NCBI GenBank assembly: GCA_038380795.1
Contig: CM076259.1
Coordinates: forward strand, 61,771,938-61,835,937
Length of the DNA: 64,000 nt
Direction: 5' to 3'
From: Pyrocephalus nanus
Lineage: Eukaryota; Chordata; Aves; Passeriformes; Tyrannidae
Shown: piece after piece, positions 1-9,822 of the stretch
How the letters are laid out: each line of letters starts with the position of its first letter
Numbering within the stretch: the first letter of the stretch is position 1
Position numbers and translations under genes: made by a program
The notes under the pieces: generated by a model
The model's input: the letters and a program-made list of their open reading frames with translations, nothing else
Told to the model about the DNA's origin: nothing
Database searches by the model: none

Positions 1-2592
1 ACATCCAGGCCCAGCTGTGTTGAATAGGACCTCACACCTGTGGGTGTGTTTATGTTCTACGGGCTGCCATCATTCAACACAGGGATCTCGGCAGGCCAGA
101 CAGATGGGGACTGAGAATAGACAAGGGCCAAGTTTTCTCCTTGTAAAACTGTGATGTGGCATCAGTGAGGGCATAGGAGGTGACTTCTTGTGCTTTCCAG
201 CTAGTCATTCCCTACTTGGAAGAGTTAACTGTTAAAAGTGCAAAGCTGACAGCGTATCAGCTGCCAGTTATGCTACCAAAAAAATATTTTCCTTCATCAA
301 TTTTTTTTCCCAAGAAGCAAGGGGAAAACAAAGACCAAAGGATGAGTGTGGCTGTGAGAACACTGTCCTGTTTCCAACCCCACCAAGAATGCCCTGGAGG
401 TACTAGCACCTCCCTCAGAGTGTTTGATGAGCACCTGAAGGACAGGTGCTTAACATCTGTCTGTGTGTTTTGGTGTGTGAGTCTTGTCACCGTGAACTTT
501 TGGGTGTTGGTACAACTTCAAGTCATATCTTGTCAAGAGACATCACTGCAGGCAGGCTTTTCTAGGGCACGTTAAAGCCTGTGGCCATCTTGTGCTGCTT
601 TCAGACTATGCTAAGCCGTCTTTCAAGCCTCTAGGAATTTGTCTCGGGAGGAAGCAGCTTGCCTTCAGCTGCTGCCTCTCACAGCTACTCACTGACCCTG
701 ACAGAACAGCCAGCGTCCTGGGCACATGCCAAGTGAAGCAGACTGTTAGCAGGAGAGTACTGGGTGAGTTTCCTGTGGGCATGCCAGAAATGAGGGGCAA
801 AACAAGAGGAATGGACCAGGATGCAGAAAAGAAAAAAAACAAACTTCTCTAAGCCTGAACCATCGCATTGGGCTTTGTTGTGATTTTATCTTGGGGTCCT
901 GTGTAGGTCAAATCCAGTGGTCCCCTGCAGGTCTGCAAGGAGCTCTCACGGGCCAAACTTGGAAGAAGTCCCCTTCAAGATGACTGTCAGCCGGAGACAG
1001 GTGGGCTATCCAGGTCAAGACATCCACCTGCATACAGGGCCTCCTTCAAGTCCCAGCAGGCTTCCTTACCTGCTGTCTGAACATCCCCTCCATTGATGGT
1101 CCTTCCACAGACAATACAGTGAGGAGATCCTGCAGGAAACATGGGCAGGGCTGGGTGAGTGGTGGCTTTGGTGACCTTTCCCAGAGACACAAGCAAGCCT
1201 GGATGGGGAGGCACGCTCTGCCTTTGCTGGGCTGAGATCTACTTGTTGCTCCAAGCAGATGCTGTTAGGGGAACGCTCACAGTAAGGACTAGGTCTACAC
1301 CTGTTAATCCTAGCTCTGCTCAGGGTTGTCCTTCTGGAGCTGCCTTCTAAAGTGACACAGGTTGGAAAAATGACAGTGAATATAGTGATCAAGACAAAAT
1401 CCCAGTTACTGGCATATTTAAGGCACAGGAAGGAGGAGGGATTGTCTCCTATAGTACTGGCTCTCCTATAGTACTTGCTCTTTGTGATGATTATCAAGGA
1501 AACAGGGAGACGTATACATAAAAAGCAGCAAAGAAATAAATTGACTGAAATTCTATGACACTATAAATGAAATTAACAACGCTGCCTTTGCTCCTGAGAA
1601 TCCGGAGATGTGAAACATGTGACAAAAACGTTTGTTCTGTCCACAGAAAACATAGCTGGGATAAGGGCTGTCCTTGTCTCTGAACACAATTTCTGAATTA
1701 TTTAGCATCTGGCCTTTCTGCTCCAGCAACAGACTCACTCAAAGCTCATCTTGTCTGCCTTTACTTTCTTTTCTTTCATTCTTTCTTAAACAGACCTGCA
1801 ATTGCTCCTATATATTATTTAGTGGAAATACTAGGCTTTTGTAACACACCTGTGGGTGAAACAGACTCCGCAGGCACAGTTTGCACCTTGTATTCGGAAT
1901 AATTGGCATGAAGAAAGAAAATGAGCTGCAGTTCAATACATAGGCTATAAGCATGGAAAACAGTAAAAGGAATAGAGAGTTTCTTTTATTTGCCCTTGAA
2001 TTACTGTATTCTATGCCACTGAAAACCTGAAGGGAATCATCAATAAAACTGTGCCCTAGCAGCCTTTTTCTGTAGCAGGTGAGTGATGCAATCAAGACTC
2101 CACCACATCATATTTCAACTACTCAGTTGCCCATTGAATGGTAGAATCTTCACCCTTGCTTCCCATATCTATATTTTAGTTTACTTAAAAGAAATTATGG
2201 TACTATGACAGTCTTGTCACATGAAACACATTTGTGTCACAGCTACCTATCAAGCCTCAGAGAAGATGAGCAGTAGCAAAGGCAGGAGAAACACTTGACC
2301 CACTGATGTGTCTAAAAATACCAACTACATTGATCTTAAAGTACAATGCAATATGGGAAGGAAGATTTTCCCATAATGGTGAGCAAACAGAATAAGGAGC
2401 CACACACCAATATAACTTATTTTAAAAAAATGAAGAACTGGGACAGAAGGATAACCCTCGGGCAGAAGACCACACATGAACATACACTGTATGATTTATT
2501 GCACTTGTGATGTTGCATGTCCGCTGTTAGATTACTCTGTGACAAATGCTGTGAATAAGCATTGGCTTTTGAGTTAACCTTGAGCCTGATGA
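1..2592. other. Intergenic sequence left of ARL11
   Basis: No supported gene. The only exon-like element is a 60-bp segment on the minus strand at 1070-1129 (separate entry). A short direct repeat ctcctatagtact occurs at about 1447 and 1463. In mammals RCBTB1 lies on this side of ARL11; none of its coding exons is visible here. Confidence 0.5.
1070..1129 (-). other. Possible RhoGAP-like exon or exon relic
   Basis: A 60-bp segment on the minus strand is framed by a good acceptor (pyrimidine-rich, ending ttcctgcag) and a consensus donor (CAG|gtaagg). In phase 0 it reads DLLTVLSVEGPSMEGMFRQQ, which resembles the RhoGAP core of TAGAP/ARHGAP20-type proteins around the catalytic Arg (pattern GPSTEGIFR). 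All three frames are open over this length, so frame choice rests on that resemblance alone. I find no convincing neighbouring exon, so it may be a relic of an ARHGAP20-like copy or a chance match. Confidence 0.3.
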
Positions 2593-3622
2593 CAGTGATC
2601 TGGATGATGGGATCAGGTGTACCCTCATGAAGTTTGTCGATGATGCCAAACTAAGCAGGGAAGTGCGCATTTTGGAAGGGAAAGCCATCCTGCAGGAAGA
2701 CCTGGACAGACTGGAAGGAAAAGGGGGTTAACAGGAACCTTATTAAATTCAACAAAGACAAGTGTAAGACTTTGCACCAGGAAAAGCATATTCTAGGAGT
2801 GCAGCAAAGGCCAGGATCTACCTAGATCTAGGCTAGAGAGCAGCTCTGTGGAAAGGGACCTTGGAGTGCTTGGGGGACAAGCAGGTCAGTGTGACTGAGC
2901 AGTTGCTGCTGTGGCAGAGGAAGTCATGATGAGGAGAATGTCGCTGGTGGAAGTTCAAAGGGAGACTCCATTTGGACTCTATTTGTGAATCATCAACGGC
3001 ATCACTGGCAGAGATAAAGAAGGCATTGTCCCACTCTACTCAGAGATTGTCAGGGTGTTGCACGGCGACCTGGTTCCGAACGCCGGACCCTATCTACTCA
3101 CATCAGGGCCACACCTAGAATACTGTGTTCAGTTTTGGTCCCTGCCATGCAAAATAGATGTGGACAGGCTGGAGAAGGACCACAGTGGTGATCAAAGGAC
3201 TGGAAAGCCTGACATGTGAGGAGAGGCTGAGAGAACAGGGTTTGTTCAACTTTGAGAAAAGAAGACTTAGTGGAGACATTATCACCATGTTTCAATATTT
3301 AAAGGATGGCTCCAGAGAAGACAGAGAATCCTTTTTTACAAGGAGTCACATAGAAAAGATGAAGAGTAATGAGTACAATTTATTCTTCATGAAGTTTCAA
3401 TTGTTCACAAGAGGACAGTTTTTCACAAGGAGAACAATCAGCCACTGGAATAATCTCCCCAGGGAAGTGGTGGGTTTCCCCAGCATTGGACACTTTTAAG
3501 ATTTGTCTGGACAGTGTGCTGAGCTTTTTTTAGACTGTGTGCTATCGCCATGAAAGGTTGAGTCAGACCAGATGATCCTTGAGGTCCTTCCAACCTGGTA
3601 TTCTCTGACTCTTATGATTCTA
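2593..3622 (+). mobile_element. CR1 LINE fragment, 5'-truncated, 3' end present
   Basis: The left part translates as DLDDGIRCTLMKFVDDAKL, the reverse-transcriptase palm of CR1 with FVDD in place of the usual FADD box. The right part contains the typical CR1 blocks (gaatactgtgttcagttttgg; gaggagaggctgagagaaca; aatctccccagggaagtgg) and the CR1 3' end (ccttgaggtccttccaacctgg, then a degenerate attctatgattct tail). Frames are broken by stops and indels, so it is a dead copy. It carries a 47-bp insertion at 3056-3102. Confidence 0.92.
3056..3102. mobile_element. 47-bp TG...CA insertion with 6-bp target duplication inside CR1
   Basis: The segment begins with TG and ends with CA, is flanked by TCAGGG at 3050-3055 and 3103-3108, and contains five CpGs in an otherwise CpG-poor old CR1. 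Removing it with one TCAGGG restores the continuous CR1 pattern (ctctact... then ccacacctagaatactg). This looks like a remnant of an LTR-type insertion, but 47 bp is far too short for a full LTR, so the origin is uncertain. Confidence 0.4.
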
Positions 3623-5100
3623 GCAACATGACTTATGCACAACTTGCATACAGCTTGTGGAGGCTCTTGGTGCCAGCCAGGTCTGTGGGTTAACTACGGG
3701 AGAGACATATATCGCAGAAATGTCTTGCCAGGCATGGACTGTAGGACCCCTTGCAATCCCATGCAGGCTATCTGGGCTTGACTCCTTGTTTGTTTTGTTT
3801 CTCGTTCATCTTCCTTCCTTTAAAAGGTGGAAAACTGACACATCTTGCCCCCAGAGGAAGAAGTACATCTCTCGGTGACCACAAGCAACCTGATCACTGA
3901 CCACAGTCCCTTCCACTTGCTGTGCTGAACTTCATCTCCAGCAATGTTGGCTTGTGACATGGAGCTGTCATGTGGAGATTATTGCTGGGAAACTGCATCT
4001 TCCACAGAGGTGCTGGAAGTTCCCCCATGGTCCCAGGGAAGCAGGGATGAATCACATTTCCTTCTCAAATAAAGGTGGCTGGAGGGCAGCTCTGCATTAA
4101 CGCTGTGATGTGAGGTCTGCGACTGCTTTTGGTTCTGCACACCTCTGAGCAGCCTTTTAGAAGCAAAAACCAACCAATAAGGAAGGTAACTCCTGGCTTT
4201 GCTGGGACTCTGCTGGCTGTAATCAGCCACTCTTGCACAGGCAAGTCTGGTAGCTGTTACATCAGCACATTTTTGCCTCTGGCATGTAAAGTTCAAGTGG
4301 TGCTGTCTTGCTAAACAGTTTTCCCTTCTATTAAGGGGTATTTTTTTCCTCTTAGCTGCAGAGGAATGACTTTGTTTCATTTACAAAAGTTAAAATGTAG
4401 TAAATACTTTGATGTAAAGGATTTTATGGATTTTCACCCCAGGAAAGGCATTTTGACTAGTCGTATTTCAATGAGAAATTAAAAAAACATGCTTGCGTGA
4501 TTTTTTTAAAAATTGCTGTTATTACCATTCACACAACAGGTAGTAAAAGCTGATGATATAGAGATTTGTTTTGTACTTTTTAACATAAGATTGGCAGAAA
4601 AAGTGTCAGTTGTCTCATTGCTCAAGATGCTTTAAATCCACATCCTTGAACTGTGATTCAGCAAATTCCCAGAGTAACCCTGGTCTGAAACCCGGGTTCC
4701 TCCTTGTCCTGTCCTGCCGGGGGTGGATTTCCCCTAGAGAAGCCAATGAGCAAGAGCTCGTTTATTTATGTATGTGGTGGGGAGGAAACTTGCTCCACCG
4801 TCTCCCCACCTCTTCCTGCAAAATGTTAGCTCTCTTTTGCACCAATCACTTCAGGTCGTGAATGAAAATGGAATTGAGCGGCAGCGGAGCTGGAGTATAG
4901 AAACTGCTGCTTTCAACATCACTCCCTGGCTCTGCTCCACACCTCATAAATAATACCTCTCACCTAATTTTAGCTACAGAGAGAAGCAAAAGGAAGCTGC
5001 CTGTGTCTTTCTTCAGCAATCCTAAGGTGCTCTGTCGGAGAGGCAGGACGGAGCACTCTGTCATTAACTGACATCATTGAGGAAATACGCTTGCTTTCTG
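3623..5100. other. Intergenic and probable ARL11 upstream region
   Basis: No coding gene is seen. 4680-4870 is somewhat more GC-rich and has CCAAT motifs near 4743 and 4840; a TATA-like cataaata lies near 4944. This is where a promoter and a non-coding first exon of ARL11 could lie, but none can be placed firmly. Confidence 0.35.
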
Positions 5101-5133
5101 TTTTTCTGGCTGCATTTTTTTTGTTTGCCACAG
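5101..5133 (+). promoter_or_regulatory. Probable splice acceptor before the ARL11 coding exon
   Basis: A T-rich tract ending in gccacag at 5133 lies 16 bases before the ARL11 ATG. It would make the coding region the second exon, as in mammals. No donor can be assigned upstream: several GT sites exist between 4180 and 5030, none convincing. CCAAT motifs near 4743 and 4840 and a TATA-like cataaata near 4944 lie upstream and could belong to the promoter, but they are short motifs and may be chance. Confidence 0.45.
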
Positions 5134-5149
5134 TTGCAGCAGTATCTTG

Positions 5150-5755
5150 ATGGGGAAGCTGATCTCCAAAGGCTGGCAAAAAAGAGATGCTCAAGTTGTC
5201 ATGCTGGGACTCGACTTTGCTGGCAAATCCACCCTCCTCTACAAACTGAAGAGTGGCCAGGCTGTGGAGACCTGCCCGACGGTGGGCTTCAACGTGGAGT
5301 CTCTGCAAACACCCTGTGGCATATCCTTCACCCTCTGGGATGTCGGTGGACAAGACAGCCTGCGGGCAAGCTGGCCTGGCTACCTGGAGGACATCAACAC
5401 CCTCATCTTTGTCATCGACAGCACAGACGTGGCCCGGGTGTCTGAAGCAGCGGCAGCACTGGAGGAAGCCCTGAGCCACCCCAGCATGGCTGGCATCCCC
5501 GTCCTCCTCCTGGCCAACAAGCAGGAGGTGCCGGGAGCGCTGGCTCCTGCTGAGCTGGGGGAGATGCTGCAGCGGGGGCAGCTGGCAGGGCACCGCTGGA
5601 TGCTGCGGGGGTGCAGTGCCCACACCGGCCAGGGCCTGCAAGAAGTCCTGGCTATCCTGGGAGAGCTGCTGCGGGGCCCAGAGCCGAGCTCCCTATCCCA
5701 AGAGCAGCCCATCGCAGGGCTGGCGGAGAGGAGGGAAGCTCCAGAACAAACCTGA
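5150..5755 (+). CDS. ARL11: ADP-ribosylation factor-like protein 11, complete single coding exon
   Basis: Small GTPase of the ARF/ARL family, 201 residues (human is 196). All guanine-nucleotide motifs are visible: P-loop GLDFAGKST (residues 20-28), switch I PTVGFNVE (43-50), WDVGGQ (63-68) with the catalytic Gln68, NKQE (123-126; Glu replaces the usual ARF Asp, as in human ARL11) and CSA (155-157). The stretch WMLRGCSA carries Trp150, equivalent to human Trp149, known for the W149* variant. I chose the ATG at 5150 because it gives Met-Gly-Lys-Leu-Ile-Ser, a standard N-myristoylation start (Gly2, Ser6); an upstream in-frame TTG is not a plausible start. The Kozak context is weak (T at -3, G at +4). 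A pyrimidine tract and CAG end at 5133, so an upstream non-coding exon is likely, as in human. The C-terminal tail (about 175-201) is polar, low in complexity and poorly conserved. The orthologue has been linked to macrophage signalling and apoptosis; nothing here tests that. The call rests on motifs, the RGCSA region and the KPNA3 neighbour; ARL14 is the main alternative. Confidence 0.93.
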   Translation: MGKLISKGWQKRDAQVVMLGLDFAGKSTLLYKLKSGQAVETCPTVGFNVESLQTPCGISFTLWDVGGQDSLRASWPGYLEDINTLIFVIDSTDVARVSEAAAALEEALSHPSMAGIPVLLLANKQEVPGALAPAELGEMLQRGQLAGHRWMLRGCSAHTGQGLQEVLAILGELLRGPEPSSLSQEQPIAGLAERREAPEQT

Positions 5756-7159
5756 AACTCAAGCAGACTGTCCCCACTCATCACTGCGAGCGGCTGTGTC
5801 ACAAAGGATTCCAGCCTCCAGGCACCCTCTAAAATGAGCTGTAGTTGGGACACACTGTGAAACACCCAGCTGCTCACCACTGAAACCCACCTGAAGAACC
5901 TCTGAGCAAAGCTCCCATCATGGACCAGGTTTGGCCTCATCTCTTGGACTCTCATCACTGGCTGCAGCTTGTCCCACTCTCACCATGTTCTGCTCATCCA
6001 CTATACACTTGTGTCTGGAGCTTCAGCAGAGATGCTTTTTGCCAGAAGGATATAAATTATATATGCAAATTATAACAGAGACATGTACAAGGGACAGAAG
6101 AGGTTTTCTTCTTTCTGCAGCTCCCAGCCCAGATGCAGCCATCCAAATGGGGTAATTCCCACAGCAGGGGAGCTTGAACATGCCCCACGCTGCTTCTCTC
6201 TCAACATGAATCACATGTTCATTGGCTGGGAAAATAGGCAGACACTAAAAGGAATGGCTGGACGGGAGCAGTGTAAACTCAGGACTTCAAATGGCTAAAC
6301 AGCTAATTTGCTTTAGTGTGGCATCTGTAGGTATAATCTTCAAATCATGGAAGCAAGTCAGGATTTGATGGTGTATTGCAGTTTGAGGATGTGTACATAT
6401 TAATTTATGCATTTCTTGTAGTGTTTCCTTCTTTTTCCATTCGTTATTTTGGTCAAATACTGATTTCATTGCAATGGTACCTCATTTTCCTATTATATTT
6501 AAATATAGAGAAATCAGACCTGACTTTTAGATGCTTACAAATATGTCTGCATGGCCAGTTATCCTCATGGCAGCCTGAACAGCCAAGGAAAACCCTGTCT
6601 CTTGGACTTTTTGAATCTGCTTGATCCCACTCCACATGCACTGGTTGGTAACCAAAGGTCTCTCCACATTCCGTTTCTTCTGGGGCAGATGAAAATGCCT
6701 CTGGAATCTCATGACAGGGTCCTGTGTAGCACTGATGGTCTTTGTCCAATCCTGCTCAGCCTACCATTGGAAAAACCTATAAAATATGTGCCCTGTATCC
6801 AAAATATTGTTATACAGGATTAAAATTAAGATATTTCATAGTAGTCTTTGCTTTATTACAAAATGAATAGGGGAAGGGGATATATAGAACACAAAATTTC
6901 CATTTCTGTTTTCCATTTCTGTTTCTATTCAGAAGTCTGCTGCTTTCAAGGAACAACATATTCAACCTAGAAATACCAAGGATAAATACACAGCGAAACC
7001 CTCTTCTGTTCATGCCAGAGCATTTAACAGTCGTTAAGGAATTACCCGTCCAGCTGCTACTGGTGCTATTATTAGCCACATTCCACAGAAGACAGCAGCT
7101 GGAATAGAGAGCTTAGACAGTCGTGGAGAAACAGAATCAGACATTTGTAGGAAGGTCTC

Positions 7160-7165
7160 AATAAA
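7160..7165 (+). terminator. Candidate polyadenylation signal for ARL11
   Basis: This is the first canonical AATAAA that I see on the + strand after the ARL11 stop, which would give a 3'UTR of about 1.4 kb. An ATTAAA variant occurs near 6822. No transcript evidence is available, so either may be unused. Confidence 0.25.
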
Positions 7166-8865
7166 AGAAATCCTTCCCAATGGAAAAAAGCCACATTTCT
7201 GTCAGCTGTGTTAATGCAGAGTTATTATGTGCTATGAAACAGTGCTCCAGTGTTGATCTGGCCTAAGCGATCATGGTTATGAGGATACTTAAGCAGCACT
7301 GAATCGTATAATTAATTATATGACAAATCTCTCTGCATGGTAAGGAGGACAAAGCCACATCTTTAAATCTTTGCAGGTAGCTTAAGCTGGTTGATCCACC
7401 TTGGGCTTGCTGTAGGTGATCATTTTTTGTCTCTAACACACCAAGCTGCAACGCACATGTTGGATATGAGGCTGTCACAGTCAGAGCAGGCAGGTTTTGC
7501 CAGACAACACCTAGACAAAGGTGAACAAATTCAGGTCATCAGTGCAACCCAGTTGCCAATACATAAAAAAGCTACATCTTCTCTGAAACTCAGGTGGCCC
7601 TTTTGAACACCAGTCCTAGAGGCACAATGCAAAAGACTGTGTTGCATTGCCATGCCAAAAAAAAAATTTCTCCTTATTGATTTTGCTGGTGTTTTGGTCT
7701 TGCATCTTACATGGTACAAAACAGAGAATTGTATGCTAGGGCAGGGGATCATCAATGGTTTAAACTCAACACACACTGAAAGGCTGTCCTGGTGATGTTT
7801 TACTCTTAAGTGGTTCTTAATGCCTTCATTTGACTCTACAGGATTGTCTGCTGGTGGTTAAAAGAGGCACCAAAGGCTTCCTATTCCCCTATGAGTGTTT
7901 TTTAAGTGCTTTATAAAGGGAAAAGATAGGCTACTCTGGCAGCAAATACAGGTAATCACCAGGCTTTGATAGATAGCAACAATTAAAAATTACAATAGCA
8001 AAGTGGGAGGTGGGGAAGAAGGCATGGTGGTAACCCTGAATTTGTCTGAAACTGATGAAGCAATATCCCAGTTACTGAAAATGTTCTCACTTCCCCTGAA
8101 GCACTAATTTGGCAAAGCAACCCATCTCATGGGGCATCATGTGATTTACCATCCTTGTTTTCTGGAATAAGGCTTTTCTGGACACTTGGTCACATTACTC
8201 AGCCCATTTATGCCATTGTTTAGAGACTGTCAAAACAATGATGGGTCATAATTTCTGAAACAGCAACACAGAGTTTACTTCTAATTATTTGTCTTTTATC
8301 CTGCATTGGAAACGTGTTAAAAACAAGTCAATCTAACAAGCACTGCATTGCTCTGATCAAAGGCTTGCAGGACGTTCACCCCACAGCACTTAAGTTGCTC
8401 AGTGTCAAAAGTCCTGCCTGGTTCAAAAGGTTTGCAGGAAGCAGCCAGCCCGAGGGAGGGAAGTTTGTTACTACTTTTTCTTGGTAATCCTGCAGGATAG
8501 CCTCTGCCACATGGAGTGGCATTAATCCCTTAAACATCTGTCCTTATGGACTTCAGCCAGGAGAGCATCTCCAAACTTAATTTCCATCTTTCTGAGTGTG
8601 TGATAGATGTCACAATCTCTGCACCAATTTCTAAAATAACACAGCTTCTCTCTGAGTAGCAAGCTAAAGAAAAATCCTCAAGACTCTTATTTCAGGATCC
8701 TCACAAATTTAAAGTATCCTTTGGCTTATTCACCACAGAGCCCGCTCTTAGTTGATCAAGATTCCCTTTTAGCAGGTTTTCTAGATGATCAGTCTATCCA
8801 CTTGCTATCCCTAACACTGGTTGTCTTAAAGCCAAGAGGAGAAGTTTGGAACAGCAAGATTCTTC

Positions 8866-8900
8866 TTTTTTTTTTTTTTTTTTTGTTTGTTTGTTTGTTT
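8866..8900. repeat. Poly-T followed by (TTTG)n
   Basis: A run of 19 T runs into several TTTG units. Read on the minus strand it is (CAAA)n with a poly-A, as left by some retroposed sequences, though no element body was recognised beside it. Confidence 0.9.
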
Positions 8901-9138
8901 TCCCAGCAGCAAGTATTTATTTCACTCTCTTTGTAAAGCAAAAAGGTTTCTTGGGAATAGTTTTACTCCTGTTTTTTTCCCTCATCACCTTTGTAATAAC
9001 TTGCATCCTGTTTCTAGACTCTCTTAGTATCTTCCTACAGCTTCAGCAGCAACCTTTAACTGTCCTGATCAGTATTTAGTTGTTACTATGGTCTGCTTTT
9101 CCAGGAACATGGTGGCCTTGGGCTAAATGTTGTCACCT

Positions 9139-9262
9139 CATAAGATAGCAAGGTTTGGAAAGGACGTCTGGTCCAAAACACTGCTTAAATCAGGTTGCTT
9201 GAGGTCTGGAGCAGCAGTTTTAAATGGCTCCAAGATGGAGGTTCAACAACACTTTTAGAGGT
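9139..9262 (-). mobile_element. Old CR1 LINE 3' fragment
   Basis: Degenerate match to the 3' end of CR1 in minus orientation: aggtttggaaaggacgtctgg, aatcaggttgcttgagg, then ctccaagatggaggttcaacaac. It is short and heavily mutated. Confidence 0.6.
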
Positions 9263-9758
9263 GCTCTGGTTTGTCTTAACCTTTACAGTAACATGACCAG
9301 AATCCATAATTGTGCATTAATCTTCCCAGACACCACTCCATTGGGATGAGCCATACAGGTAAACATCTATGCTTACCTGTAGATGTCAGAGCAGCTTCCT
9401 TGCCCAAGGCAATTGGCTCCTCCAACCCTCGCACCTCCCATCCCTTCTCTGCCTTGCATGGATCACTGCAGTGGGAATTACTTCTATGTCCTGCTGCTTT
9501 TTTCAAGGACACCCAGACACTTTAGTCATGTTTCACACTGTTTATGAAATGGCATAGCTAATTACTCACTGATTTACTAACATTTCTATAGGGATGGTTT
9601 TTAAAGCAGCTTCAACGATCCCTTTTCCAGCCTATGAACTCAGCACAGATTTATTTTCTAATTCCTGTCAAGAAGTTTTCCATCCACATCCAGTGAGAAG
9701 GAAAGCAGCAAACTGGAAAAAAAAAACCAAAAAAACAACCAACACTAAAACCAGTAGA

Positions 9759-9822
9759 GGAAGGATGAGTCACCTTTTCCCCTTCTCCTCATCAGTGCAG
9801 GAAGGATGACTCACCTTTTCCC
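9759..9822. repeat. Spaced direct repeat of 24 bp
   Basis: aggaaggatgagtcaccttt plus tccc at 9759 recurs 40 bases later with one change (gag to gac). Confidence 0.85.

Noticed and set aside
3158..3499. 113-codon open frame on the + strand
   Set aside because: It lies entirely within the non-coding 3' part of a CR1 LINE fragment.
4970..5958. Long minus-strand open frames opposite ARL11 (4970-5641 and 5380-5958)
   Set aside because: They are antisense shadows of the GC-rich ARL11 coding exon; their translations show no family features.
8846..9079. Frame with a run of phenylalanines that resembles a membrane protein
   Set aside because: The hydrophobic stretch is produced by the poly-T/(TTTG)n repeat.
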